From Metabacillus niabensis (lineage in GTDB: Bacteria; Bacillota; Bacilli; Bacillales; Bacillaceae), in the NCBI RefSeq assembly GCF_020524345.1, contig NZ_JAIVLH010000012.1, forward strand, positions 62,001 through 126,000: a DNA stretch of 64,000 nucleotides, given 5' to 3'. Below, in pieces: positions 7,280-16,212 of the stretch (its first letter is position 1; each line of letters begins with the position of its first letter). The translations under genes were made by a program, and so were the position numbers. The notes under the pieces are model-generated. The model saw only the letters and a list, made by a program, of their open reading frames with translations. It was not told the origin of the DNA and searched no databases.

Positions 7280-9349
7280 TCATACATGGTCACGGCTAAT
7301 TTCGGATTTCCATGTTTTATTGAAGATTTTTTTTCCCTCTTCATAAGCAGTTAGAGTATTAACGAGGTAGAAATTTGTATCGTCACACCACATCTCACTG
7401 TTTGTTTCAAGTCTAGTTTTCCAATTGTCTCTGCCCAGTGTTAATTCCCATTCACATTGAACGTGAGCTGATAATGGATCGTTCTCTTTGATGGTCCATG
7501 TATTTTTATTTTTACTTCCATATTGTATACCATTTGAAGGTAATCGTCTTTCCCCTTCATCTGAAAAATCTTGCAGTTTCCACACACCATCAATCATATT
7601 ATGAATAACTTCTCGTGTGCGCTTTTCTTTTCTGATAATTTCCCTGTCCATAACTAGTGCCGTTTCAGGAGTATTAAATTGTCCGCAATCCTTGTCTTTA
7701 GCTTGTGGGGTGCGAACCGGCAGTTCCATGCATGTACTTTCACCCATATACAGGGTTAAATCTACCTGTTTTGGTGACGGCCACGCTGATGGCCAATATG
7801 TTGGCGAGACTGCTACTTCAACACGATGTCCGGCTGGAATTTCCTGTCCTAGTGAATCCAATTTTACTTTTATCTTATATTTCTTACCTGGCTCCAATTT
7901 TTCAGGATGTTCATGGGAATTACGATGTGTTAAATTAAGCATCCCCCAGCTAATTAAAGTAGATTCTCCAGTAGGTGCCTTATCCATTAACCGAACTGCT
8001 ACTAAAGCATCCTCTTGATTGGCTGATAGTTCTGCATAAAACACAGGATGTCCCAGAATCTCAATTTTTTCTTCCAATGGAGATGATGTGAACACAACTG
8101 ATTTCCCATTTTCCAGTCTTTGGTCTGCCGGTAAATCCCCCGGTTGTCCAAACGGACAAAAAACGCCTGAATATAATCCATGTTCCTGTACACTCGGAAT
8201 GATCACTTCATCCACTGACTCTTGTGGCGTTTCAGTCATGAGTTGCTGCTTATCTGAAAGCCACCACTTTTGCCCTTTTACATGTGGTGAAGGCCATGCG
8301 GGATCTGCTACCCATTTTCCTGGACGATGATCATAGCTTATAGCCGGAAGTTCGCTTTTCTGAATATATGAAATCAACTTAGGCTCATCCATGATGCCAG
8401 TGTCAATTCCCTTCAACCAATAATCATACCAGCGCAAGACCTCTTGTAAAAAACCAATCGCCGGTTCCGGGGTTGCCACTTCAGGATATTCGTGTGCCCA
8501 AGGTCCAATGAGCCCCTTACTCTCTTTCGGAAGGTGCTCTAAAAGACGGAAAACGGAATCTGTATAACCATCTTGCCAGCCGCTAACCGCAAACACCGGA
8601 ATTTGAATATCGGTGTAATTCTCACATATCGAACCATGTTTCCAGTAATCGTTCCGACGCTGATTACGGACCCATTCTTCCACAAAAGGTGGTGTATTTT
8701 CTAAGCGATCGAGCCAGTTCTTTTTCCAACTAGCACCAACTACATCTGGATCCTGTGGTCTTGCATTGTAAGCAAACATAGTTGAAGCCCACCAAAGCAT
8801 ATCAGAAGCAAGAAGATTTCCACCACGATAATGAACATCATCTGCATAGCGGTCATCTGTTGAACAAAGGGTTATAATTGTCTTTAGTGCGGGATGGTTC
8901 CGGGCCGCAACCTGCAGACCATTAAAGCCCCCCCACGACTTACCAATCATACCGACAGAACCCGTGGACCAAGGCTGCTCAGCAATCCAACTCAATATAT
9001 CAAGTGCGTCATCTTGTTCTTGTTTTAAATATTCGTCTAATAGGATTCCATCCGAATCTCCGGCTCCACGGATATCCACACGAATGCTTGCATATCCATG
9101 ACCAGCAAAATAGGGATGACGTACAGAATCACGGATTGCTGTAAAATCATTTTTTCTATATGGCAAATATTCCAAAATTGCAGGAACAGGGTTTTCTTCT
9201 GCATCCACTGGTAGCCACATGCATGCAGATAGCTTTGCTCCGTCTGACATGGGAATCCATATATTTTCAATTTTTTTCACATCTCTTTGAAATTCTGTTT
9301 TAATTCTGCGTTTACCTGAATCTCTTATATTAAAAACCAAACCTTCCAT
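7280..9349 (-). CDS. CocE/NonD family serine hydrolase
   Basis: This 689-aa hydrolase is of the X-Pro dipeptidyl-peptidase (S15)/CocE type, which splits esters, acyl groups or amide side chains. The alpha/beta-hydrolase core at residues 27-300 shows the nucleophile elbow GKSWGG with Ser138, the acid in SGWQDG (Asp260) and the base in GPWAHEYP (His286). The C-terminal jelly-roll domain covers about 340-560. A tail beyond 570 (VIHNMIDGVWKLQD onward) exceeds the usual CocE length of about 570 aa and is unidentified. AAAGG directly abuts the ATG, so a TTG three codons later is an alternative start. No signal peptide is seen. It ends the BCCT-TetR-CocE run; gaps of 17-19 nt suggest one transcript. 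Confidence 0.82.
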   Translation of the reverse strand: MEGLVFNIRDSGKRRIKTEFQRDVKKIENIWIPMSDGAKLSACMWLPVDAEENPVPAILEYLPYRKNDFTAIRDSVRHPYFAGHGYASIRVDIRGAGDSDGILLDEYLKQEQDDALDILSWIAEQPWSTGSVGMIGKSWGGFNGLQVAARNHPALKTIITLCSTDDRYADDVHYRGGNLLASDMLWWASTMFAYNARPQDPDVVGASWKKNWLDRLENTPPFVEEWVRNQRRNDYWKHGSICENYTDIQIPVFAVSGWQDGYTDSVFRLLEHLPKESKGLIGPWAHEYPEVATPEPAIGFLQEVLRWYDYWLKGIDTGIMDEPKLISYIQKSELPAISYDHRPGKWVADPAWPSPHVKGQKWWLSDKQQLMTETPQESVDEVIIPSVQEHGLYSGVFCPFGQPGDLPADQRLENGKSVVFTSSPLEEKIEILGHPVFYAELSANQEDALVAVRLMDKAPTGESTLISWGMLNLTHRNSHEHPEKLEPGKKYKIKVKLDSLGQEIPAGHRVEVAVSPTYWPSAWPSPKQVDLTLYMGESTCMELPVRTPQAKDKDCGQFNTPETALVMDREIIRKEKRTREVIHNMIDGVWKLQDFSDEGERRLPSNGIQYGSKNKNTWTIKENDPLSAHVQCEWELTLGRDNWKTRLETNSEMWCDDTNFYLVNTLTAYEEGKKIFNKTWKSEISRDHV

Positions 9350-9368
9350 CCTTTCTCATCACCATTTT

Positions 9369-10061
9369 TTATCTATCAAACATAATTTCAGCTCGTCTGT
9401 CACTCTCCACAACATTCAACACGCATTCTGTCACTAATCGAAGCGTCCGTTTAACTGCCTCATCCTTTGTATAACCACGTCGTTTGTTCATATAGGTATT
9501 CATCATACCTTTCCAAACCATAAGCGTGATGTCTGCAATCATTTGGACATTTTCCTCTTTTAGAAAACCTTCTTCAACTGCACCTTGTATATAAAGTACA
9601 CTACGTTTAGAAAAGTCATATTCCATCAGAATTGATTGAAGATCTTCAGGGAGTCCCGTTAATTCATGTTGATGTATCGCATAATAATCATCAAACATTG
9701 ATTGTAGAGATGAACCAAGATTATCCATGAAGATAACTGAATAAATTTCCGGCTGTTCGAAGGAATGTTTACAAAAACACTCCCAAGAGTACAGCCATTT
9801 TTCCACTGTATTTTCCCCTTGATCCATGTAATGTGGCAGTTCTTTTACATAATCAGACGTAAACCGCATGGCTGCGAAAAACTTCAAATGAGAAAGATCC
9901 TTAAAGTAATTGTACGCAGTCGATGCTGTATACCCTGCACGGTCGGCAATTTTTCGTATCGTCATATGTTCAATTCCTTCTTCTTCAATTACTTCCGCGG
10001 CTGCATCAAGAAAGTATTTCCACATCCGTGTACGTTGAAGTTCTTTTCTCTCTTTACTCAT
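9369..10061 (-). CDS. TetR-family regulator
   Basis: This 230-aa regulator has an N-terminal helix-turn-helix at about residues 15-60: AAAEVIEEEGIEHMTIRKIA then RAGYTASTAYNYFKDLSHL, typical of TetR. The C-terminal ligand domain resembles no specific subgroup I recognise. It is sandwiched between a BCCT transporter and a CocE hydrolase, so local autoregulation is likely. The palindrome ATGAACATGTTCAT overlapping the BCCT promoter is the obvious operator candidate (inference). Confidence 0.8.
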   Translation of the reverse strand: MSKERKELQRTRMWKYFLDAAAEVIEEEGIEHMTIRKIADRAGYTASTAYNYFKDLSHLKFFAAMRFTSDYVKELPHYMDQGENTVEKWLYSWECFCKHSFEQPEIYSVIFMDNLGSSLQSMFDDYYAIHQHELTGLPEDLQSILMEYDFSKRSVLYIQGAVEEGFLKEENVQMIADITLMVWKGMMNTYMNKRRGYTKDEAVKRTLRLVTECVLNVVESDRRAEIMFDR

Positions 10062-10078
10062 TTATTTACGTCCTCCAA

Positions 10079-11617
10079 TTATTTATTTGGTTGCTGTTTT
10101 TTCACATATACATGTTTGTGTTCATTATTTTTCAGCCATTTTACTAATGAAATGGACATTAAGATGTACATAACTAAAACAGGTACGCTGACCAGTACAG
10201 AAGATGTTTGCACCACATTAAGTCCACCTGTCATCGTTAAGCTTATGGCCAGCGCTGATAAAAGAACACCCCATAACAAACGATGCCAACGAGCGGGCTG
10301 TGCTTCTCCTCCAAGCTCTTTCGTCGCCACACTAGCGATTACATAACTAGCTGAGTCAAGAGATGTTGCTAAAAAGATGAATCCCAGAATAACAAAAAAG
10401 ATTGAAACAATCATTGGCATTGGTAATGATTGAAGAACCGCGACGATAATTGAAGGATCACCTGATGTTGCCTGAATTTCAGTTAATAGTTCTTTTCCTG
10501 ATAATTCAAGATCCATCGCATAACCTCCAAATACACCAAAATAGAGCCAGCTGCCAACAGAGCCCCAAAGAAGTACATGGAAAACAAGTTCGCGAATGGT
10601 ACGTCCTTTTGATATACGAGCAATGAAAATCCCGGCAAATGGTGCTGTAGCTGCAAACCATGCCCAGTAAAAGACAGTCCAAGCTTGTGGGAATCCCCCT
10701 TGATTGATCGGATCTGTGTAAAGACTCATCTGCCAGAAATGGTCAAGCATCAATCCAAAGCTGTTTGTAAAATAAGATAAGATAAATAATGTCGGTCCAA
10801 CGATAATAACAAAAACGGCAAGTCCGAAAGCCATGTAAACATTAAAGTCACTCAACCTTCTAATTCCTTTATACAAACCGAAATACGCACTGGCACTGAA
10901 AATAATTGTCCAAATGATAATAATGGCAATATTTAGACCTAATGATGGTTCTAATCCTAGTAGATTTCCCAAGACAGCAGAAATCATTGGAACTCCAAGT
11001 CCTAATGATGTTCCTAGTCCACCAATCATACTCCAAATGACAAGTACATCAACGGTCTTTCCAATAAAGCCATCTGCGTATTTTCCAAGCACACCTCGAC
11101 AGGCAGAACTGATTTTCAAAGAAGGGTTTTTCAGAACGTAAAAGCTGTACGCCATGACTACAGCAGGTAAAGCATAAAGCGCCCATGCCGATATCCCCCA
11201 ATGAAATAATCCGTAAGTTACCGCATATTCTGCAGCCTCGTTGGTTTTTCCTTCTATCCCAAACGGCGGACCAGTATAGTAATAAAGCGGCTCAACAATG
11301 GACCAGAACATAATACTGGTTCCCATACTTGTTGTGAACAACATGCCTCCCCAACTGAACTTAGAAAATTCCGGTTGATCATTTACTCCTCCCAGCTTAA
11401 CCTGACTAAATCGTCCAAACATTAACCACACTAACAAGATAAACAACCCAATTGTTAAAAACTCAAACGCCCAATCTAATTTGAATGTAATCGAAGTTAG
11501 GATGTCGGATAAGACAGGACCTGCCGATTCCTTAAAAATAACAAGCAAGACCGTGACCAATGCAATTAAAATAATAGATGGCCAAAATATAGATTTTTCT
11601 ACTTTAGAATAATTCAT
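10079..11617 (-). CDS. BCCT-family transporter
   Basis: This 512-aa protein has about 12 transmembrane helices and the BCCT (betaine/carnitine/choline) fold. Characteristic blocks are LTIGLFILLVWLMFGRFSQV, GWGxWALY-like HWGISAWALYALPAVV, and IFIARISKGRTIRELVF. In the TM8 signature the usual tryptophan-rich WWxSWxPFxG box is changed: here it reads WAWFAATAPFAG. That box lines the substrate site in characterised members, so an unusual substrate is possible. GAAGG precedes the ATG. The linked esterase-type hydrolase suggests import and cleavage of an esterified quaternary amine, which is inference. Confidence 0.85.
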   Translation of the reverse strand: MNYSKVEKSIFWPSIILIALVTVLLVIFKESAGPVLSDILTSITFKLDWAFEFLTIGLFILLVWLMFGRFSQVKLGGVNDQPEFSKFSWGGMLFTTSMGTSIMFWSIVEPLYYYTGPPFGIEGKTNEAAEYAVTYGLFHWGISAWALYALPAVVMAYSFYVLKNPSLKISSACRGVLGKYADGFIGKTVDVLVIWSMIGGLGTSLGLGVPMISAVLGNLLGLEPSLGLNIAIIIIWTIIFSASAYFGLYKGIRRLSDFNVYMAFGLAVFVIIVGPTLFILSYFTNSFGLMLDHFWQMSLYTDPINQGGFPQAWTVFYWAWFAATAPFAGIFIARISKGRTIRELVFHVLLWGSVGSWLYFGVFGGYAMDLELSGKELLTEIQATSGDPSIIVAVLQSLPMPMIVSIFFVILGFIFLATSLDSASYVIASVATKELGGEAQPARWHRLLWGVLLSALAISLTMTGGLNVVQTSSVLVSVPVLVMYILMSISLVKWLKNNEHKHVYVKKQQPNK

Positions 11618-11672
11618 GTACCTTCACATTCCTCCCCAAATAGATTTTTCTCTAAATAAAACTTCATTCATC

Positions 11673-11715
11673 ATGAACGCATTCATTTTATGAACATGTT
11701 CATCTTATCATACAA
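11673..11715 (-). promoter_or_regulatory. BCCT promoter with paired palindromic operators
   Basis: TTGTAT (11715-11710) and CATAAA (11692-11687) on the minus strand are 17 bp apart. A perfect 14-bp palindrome ATGAACATGTTCAT (11690-11703) covers the spacer, and an imperfect copy ATGAACGCATTCAT (11673-11686) lies 17 bp further downstream. These are good candidates for binding by the TetR regulator encoded two genes on. From 11716 to 11889 I see nothing else. Confidence 0.6.
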
Positions 11716-11889
11716 AAAATAATAGAACAAGGAATGTTCTACGCGGGTTTAATACTTGCACAATAGGAAAAACTCGGTGTTAATAGCCTAATGAAGACAT
11801 TTATGCAAATTAAATAATTCTATTAAGTAACCCAAGGAAAGATCCCGATTGTGGAAGATTCATTAGTGTAGAAATACAACATTGAAAAT

Positions 11890-11921
11890 GTCCCAAACCC
11901 TTAATTCAAAGGATTTAGGAC
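11890..11921 (-). terminator. Terminator of the amidohydrolase locus
   Basis: On the minus strand GTCCTAAATCC (11921-11911) pairs with GGGTTTGGGAC (11900-11890) using two G-U pairs, then ATTTTCAATG. It separates the ABC/amidohydrolase operon from the BCCT promoter. Confidence 0.6.
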
Positions 11922-11964
11922 GATGGATCTGTTTCAATAAAGGTCTTCAAAGAGGATCTCTTCT

Positions 11965-13194
11965 TCATGCTTTAACACACGAGTTTATCTTATCCACCAC
12001 TTGTTTACCTTTTTTCCAAACGCCCAGCCTTTGAGGTCGTTCCAGTAAAACATTTCGTCGATTTTTTGTATGAAATAAAATGAAGTCTGCAGGATGATTA
12101 AGCTTTATTCCGTGTGCAGGAATGCCTAATGCCCTGGCAGCATTCACCGTTGTCATATCTAACAATATCTCAGCGTCCTTCAATGTTCCCATATGAGCAA
12201 CATGCGCCAGCAATAATGCTGCGTCTAATGGATCTCCAGTTCCAAAAGGAGTAAACGGATTTTGAATATTATTCGTTCCAACGGTTACATTCACACCTGC
12301 TTCCAATAGGAGCCTTACAGGTGTCACACCTCTCCTTACTTTTTCCTTATCACCTCGACCATTGAGAAATAAATCTGTTGCAGGGAGTGCCATGACATGA
12401 ATATCTGCTTTAGCAATGTCTGAAGCGATTTTTTTCGCATCGTCGTATGGCATAGATCCTAGTGAAGTTAAATGCCCCACCGACACTCTTCCTTCCATTT
12501 GATAGGCAAGAGTTCGAGAAATGATATCTTTAATTGCCAGCTGATTTGGATCATCTGAAAAATCGACATGAATATCAATTGGTTTATCATATTTATATGC
12601 TAATTCAAACACAAAGTCTAAATGCTCGATTGAATAGATGTCATTATACGGAATTCCGCCAATAACATCTACGCCCATTTTAAGCGACTCCTCCATCAGT
12701 TCGGCTGTACCTTTCATCTTAAAAATTCCCTCTTGCGGAAAAGTGACGAGTTGTAAATCTATTCGATCACGATATTGTTCTCTAAGCTGTAATAAGGTTT
12801 CCACTCCAATCAGACCTACGATAGGATCTACCTCTACGTGACATCTTAAAGAAGTGACACCATACGAAATACATTTTTCCAGCACCTTGATCGAACGTTG
12901 TTGAATATCCTCTTTGGTAAAATCTTTTTTTAAATTCCCTGTTAACCGAATCGCCTCATCGAGTGTTGATGCTTCCTGCTTCATATGATCAAGTAAATAC
13001 GCTTTATCTAAATGAATATGCGGTTCAATAAGTCCAGGCAATAGGACATGACCATTCCCTTCAATAATTTGTTTTGCTTGTGGTCTTTGATTATTCGCTA
13101 TAGATAAGTAAGTAATAAATCCATTTTCAACCCCAACATCCATTTCTTCGTTGCTATGTGGAATTAACACTTGACAGATTAATATATCTAACAT
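11965..13194 (-). CDS. Cytosine-deaminase-like amidohydrolase A, altered active site
   Basis: This 409-aa TIM-barrel amidohydrolase is of the cytosine deaminase-like group. The metal-binding HxH is His59/His61 (IEPHIHLDK). The next ligand is His209 in IHVDFSDD, where E. coli CodA has HCDE; the Glu that shuttles protons in CodA is Phe212 here. His241 (VGHLTS) is conserved, but the position of the metal ligand Asp313 of CodA is Asn308 (GTNNIQNPF). It is thus probably not a plain cytosine deaminase. It is the last gene of the ABC-amidohydrolase-FadR operon, 11 nt after the regulator gene. Substrate unknown; alignment to CodA is by eye. Confidence 0.8.
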   Translation of the reverse strand: MLDILICQVLIPHSNEEMDVGVENGFITYLSIANNQRPQAKQIIEGNGHVLLPGLIEPHIHLDKAYLLDHMKQEASTLDEAIRLTGNLKKDFTKEDIQQRSIKVLEKCISYGVTSLRCHVEVDPIVGLIGVETLLQLREQYRDRIDLQLVTFPQEGIFKMKGTAELMEESLKMGVDVIGGIPYNDIYSIEHLDFVFELAYKYDKPIDIHVDFSDDPNQLAIKDIISRTLAYQMEGRVSVGHLTSLGSMPYDDAKKIASDIAKADIHVMALPATDLFLNGRGDKEKVRRGVTPVRLLLEAGVNVTVGTNNIQNPFTPFGTGDPLDAALLLAHVAHMGTLKDAEILLDMTTVNAARALGIPAHGIKLNHPADFILFHTKNRRNVLLERPQRLGVWKKGKQVVDKINSCVKA

Positions 13195-13205
13195 GCTTAG
13201 CCCCC

Positions 13206-13907
13206 TTATACAAGATTGCTGGACTCTCCTAATTCGGAAAGCATGACACGATAATTTTGCTGTACATCTTCTAAATGCAACTGCATGAACTTGCCGCTTC
13301 TTTCCGAATCTTTTTCTTTTACTGCCTTTAGGATTTCTCTGTGAAAATATAACGCATGATCCTTATCATCGTTAACGGCCATTTCCATTCGCACTTTTTT
13401 AAAATTTTCAACAACTGATTTATAGACATTCACAATGACATCATTTTGTGTAGCAGTTGCTAATGTGCCATGAAACAATAAATCAGGAACAATAATGGAC
13501 GTTTCATTTTCCACACAAACGGTTAGATCATCAATTGATTTTTCCAGGATCTCAATGCTTTGTAAGTCTCTTCTTTTCGCTGCTAAATAAGCAATTTTCA
13601 CTTCAATTCCTTTTCGAAACTCCAGTAAATCCAAAGACTGTTTAATATCCAAGGAAGGTAACCATGTTGTAATGTTTTTCAATTGATCATGGTGAAGCGT
13701 AGTCTTTACATACACACCTTTTCCGGCCTGTTTTTCAATAATGCCTCTTTCTGCAAGAGTTTGGAGGGCTTCCCTAATAGAAGATCTTCCAACCTCCAAT
13801 AGGTGTACCAACTCTCTTTCTGATGGAAGCTTATCGCCTTTATTGAGCTCTTTTTTCCTAATATAATCGATCAGAAATTTCTGAACGGTTTCACTAACTA
13901 CACTCAT
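13206..13907 (-). CDS. FadR-subfamily GntR regulator
   Basis: This 233-aa regulator has an N-terminal winged helix at residues 5-70 (KGDKLPSERELVHLL, GRSSIREALQTLAERG, GKGVYV) and a C-terminal all-helical FCD domain. Asp/His pairs there (PDLLFHGTLA, ALYFHREIL, MQLHLEDV) resemble the metal/effector site of FCD regulators. AAGGAGA precedes the ATG. It sits between the two amidohydrolase genes with gaps of 25 and 11 nt, so it probably senses a substrate of this locus. The 30-bp palindrome at 17967-17996 is a likely target. Confidence 0.85.
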   Translation of the reverse strand: MSVVSETVQKFLIDYIRKKELNKGDKLPSERELVHLLEVGRSSIREALQTLAERGIIEKQAGKGVYVKTTLHHDQLKNITTWLPSLDIKQSLDLLEFRKGIEVKIAYLAAKRRDLQSIEILEKSIDDLTVCVENETSIIVPDLLFHGTLATATQNDVIVNVYKSVVENFKKVRMEMAVNDDKDHALYFHREILKAVKEKDSERSGKFMQLHLEDVQQNYRVMLSELGESSNLV

Positions 13908-13932
13908 ACGAATTTCTCCTTGTAGATTAATT

Positions 13933-15108
13933 TTAGCTTATCGTTCCATCCAAGATTTTCTCATTCTCTATATTTGTTAGAAGCTGCCCATTTGAAAATA
14001 CAGCTTCCCGTTTTGGATGAGCAGCAATTGCATGTTGCAGATTTTCAGCATTCACTAACATAAAGTCCGCTTTTTCACCTAGTTGTGGAGTTAAGGAACG
14101 ATTTGTTATAAAAGAATACGCAGTTAGTAATTGCTCATCTGTTATCCATCCACTTTTTTCAGCTAATCTGGAGCCTCTTTGTAACAAGTCTCCGTTACCG
14201 AATGGAGACCAGGCATCCCTCACATTGTCATTGCCAATAAGGAATTTTACCCCTGCATTCAGTAGCGATTGTGCTCGAGGTGCAGGGCGATCGATTGGTA
14301 CACTCGATATAATTGCTACATCTGCTTCGCTTAGCGCACTCAAGGTTTGGTTGATTTCATCATCCGCTAGCATTCCTAAACAATAGGCATGACTAACCGC
14401 AGTCCTTCCCTGCTTTTTCGCTTGCATGGTATAGTCAGCAAAAAGATCTATCGTATATAATCCTAAATGTCCCGGATCATGCAAATGCAAATCCACTCCT
14501 GCATCAAATTCAGCACTCAGCTCAAACATCGCCTCTAAGCTTGCCTCTACTTTACGGTCAAGACCAGCAGGATCAACTCCTCCCACAAGATCTGCTCCGT
14601 TTCTTAGCGCATCCTTCATAACACCTAGAGAATTTGATTTCAGTAATCCTTGCTGTGGAAAGGCTACGATTTCAATATCCATGATGCCTCTTAATTGCTC
14701 TCGTAACTGTACAACAGCTTCAAGATGCATTAAGCCGATGACTGGATCAACATCAACATGTGTTCTTATTTTGGTTGTCCCTTGCTTTACCATTAACTCG
14801 GTCATCAAGCTGACACGTTCTTCTAATGAACTCTGCATGGATGCCAGCATCTCTTTTTCAAATTTCAACTGTTTAGGCAACGTGGTAAAAGGTTGGAGCG
14901 GACGCCATGGTTCACCAAGAAAATGCTTATCTAAGTGAACATGCATGTCTGCCAAAGCAGGTACATATAAAAAGCCTTTTGCATCAAAATCGGTAGAGGT
15001 TGTAGAGTAGTCCGAGTTAGCATGTTCTATTTTTTCTATCACACCATCTTTTATAGACAAATTCCATAATTGACCATCAAATCGTACGTTCTTCACTACA
15101 TTTACCAT
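13933..15108 (-). CDS. Cytosine-deaminase-like amidohydrolase B
   Basis: This protein of 391 aa is a paralogue of the other amidohydrolase in the locus. Metal ligands are His56/His58 (ADMHVHLDK), His208 (VDLHLHDPG), His240 (VSHAYCLG) and Asp294 (IGNDNVRDAW). The position of the CodA proton-shuttle Glu is Asp211. So unlike its paralogue it keeps an acidic shuttle and the final metal Asp. The start chosen is the ATG at 15108, seven nt after AGGAGG; the longer frame would run into the end of the upstream gene's spacer. It follows the ABC binding-protein gene. It likely hydrolyses a ring or exocyclic C-N bond of the imported compound. Confidence 0.82.
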   Translation of the reverse strand: MVNVVKNVRFDGQLWNLSIKDGVIEKIEHANSDYSTTSTDFDAKGFLYVPALADMHVHLDKHFLGEPWRPLQPFTTLPKQLKFEKEMLASMQSSLEERVSLMTELMVKQGTTKIRTHVDVDPVIGLMHLEAVVQLREQLRGIMDIEIVAFPQQGLLKSNSLGVMKDALRNGADLVGGVDPAGLDRKVEASLEAMFELSAEFDAGVDLHLHDPGHLGLYTIDLFADYTMQAKKQGRTAVSHAYCLGMLADDEINQTLSALSEADVAIISSVPIDRPAPRAQSLLNAGVKFLIGNDNVRDAWSPFGNGDLLQRGSRLAEKSGWITDEQLLTAYSFITNRSLTPQLGEKADFMLVNAENLQHAIAAHPKREAVFSNGQLLTNIENEKILDGTIS

Positions 15109-15168
15109 TAAAAGACCTCCTGTATTTGAAGTAAATGTGAGTGCCAACATTAGTTGACACTCATCCAA

Positions 15169-16194
15169 TTAATATGGTAAGTACTCTGTTGTGAACACAT
15201 CTGTTGCTTCCACTTCTTGACTTAACACACCCGCTTCTATTAACTGATCAATTAATGTCGACCATCTTTCTTCTGTCATGTACCCAAATCCATACTCTTC
15301 AGCGTCTCCGGTATACAAAAAGTCTTTTGCAGCATTCATTTCATATTCTAAAGATTCCATTGATTTATCAGGATTTTCTTCTTGAATCGTCTTTAATGTC
15401 TCATCAGGCGTTGCTTTAAAATGCTCCCACCCTTCAATAAATGCTGCTACAAAGTTTTTTACTGTTTCTTCATTTTCTTCTAGATAATCTTTCGTTACAT
15501 ACAAAACATATTGATAAGGATCATACCCAGAATCAGAGATCAATTTTTCCTCTGTCTCAATACCTTGCTGTTCCATAAAGAATGGTTCTCCCGTAACATA
15601 AACCTGGTTGATCGACTCTTTATTCTGCATAAAGTTTGTATGATCGCCGGTAAAGGCTAGTTCATTTACATCATCCAACTTATAGATACTCTTGAAATAT
15701 TCCCAATAAGCGATACCAGGTTGAATAAAAGCTGTTCGACCATTCATTTCACTAAAATCATCTACTTCATGTCCTTTATGGAACATTAACGCTTGTGGAC
15801 TGCTTTGATAAATGGCAGCAAGTGCCACTAGTTCTACACCCTGATTTCTCGCAATAACGAGTTGATCACCATGAACCAGTCCAAACTCTGCACTTCCAGA
15901 GGCAACCATCTGAATCGATGAAACTTGTGGGCCACCTGGCTCAATCGTGACATCTACCCCTTTTTCCTTAAAGAAACCTTGTTCAGCCGCTGCATAAATT
16001 CCTCCATGCCCAGCCTGAGCAAACCAGTTTAACACAAGCTTTACTGATTCTACTTCACCTGCAGAATCTCTTTTGTCCGTTTCGCCAGATTCGGTAGAAC
16101 TGTTAGTCTCTTGGTTGCCACATGCAGCTACGGCGAAAATCAAAAATACACTTAATAAAATCATACCTAATTTCGTATATCGTTTTTTATCCAT
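15169..16194 (-). CDS. ABC transporter substrate-binding lipoprotein (NMT1/ThiY-like)
   Basis: This 341-aa lipoprotein starts with a signal peptide ending in the lipobox AVAAC, so Cys25 would be lipidated and the protein tethered outside the membrane. An acidic linker follows (residues 28-48), then the NMT1/THI5-like domain with VKLVLNWFAQAGHGGIYAA and FFKEKGVDVTIEPGG. B. subtilis ThiY, which binds formylamino-pyrimidine, and aromatic or taurine binders share this fold. With the neighbouring permease and ATPase it makes a complete importer. The adjacent amidohydrolases point to a nitrogen heterocycle as substrate (inference). Confidence 0.87.
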   Translation of the reverse strand: MDKKRYTKLGMILLSVFLIFAVAACGNQETNSSTESGETDKRDSAGEVESVKLVLNWFAQAGHGGIYAAAEQGFFKEKGVDVTIEPGGPQVSSIQMVASGSAEFGLVHGDQLVIARNQGVELVALAAIYQSSPQALMFHKGHEVDDFSEMNGRTAFIQPGIAYWEYFKSIYKLDDVNELAFTGDHTNFMQNKESINQVYVTGEPFFMEQQGIETEEKLISDSGYDPYQYVLYVTKDYLEENEETVKNFVAAFIEGWEHFKATPDETLKTIQEENPDKSMESLEYEMNAAKDFLYTGDAEEYGFGYMTEERWSTLIDQLIEAGVLSQEVEATDVFTTEYLPY

Positions 16195-16212
16195 CGGATT
16201 ACCCCTTTTCCG

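Noticed and set aside
9765-10346. A 193-aa plus-strand open frame opposite the TetR and BCCT genes
   Set aside because: It is the antisense of two well-supported genes and has no ribosome-binding site or known motif.
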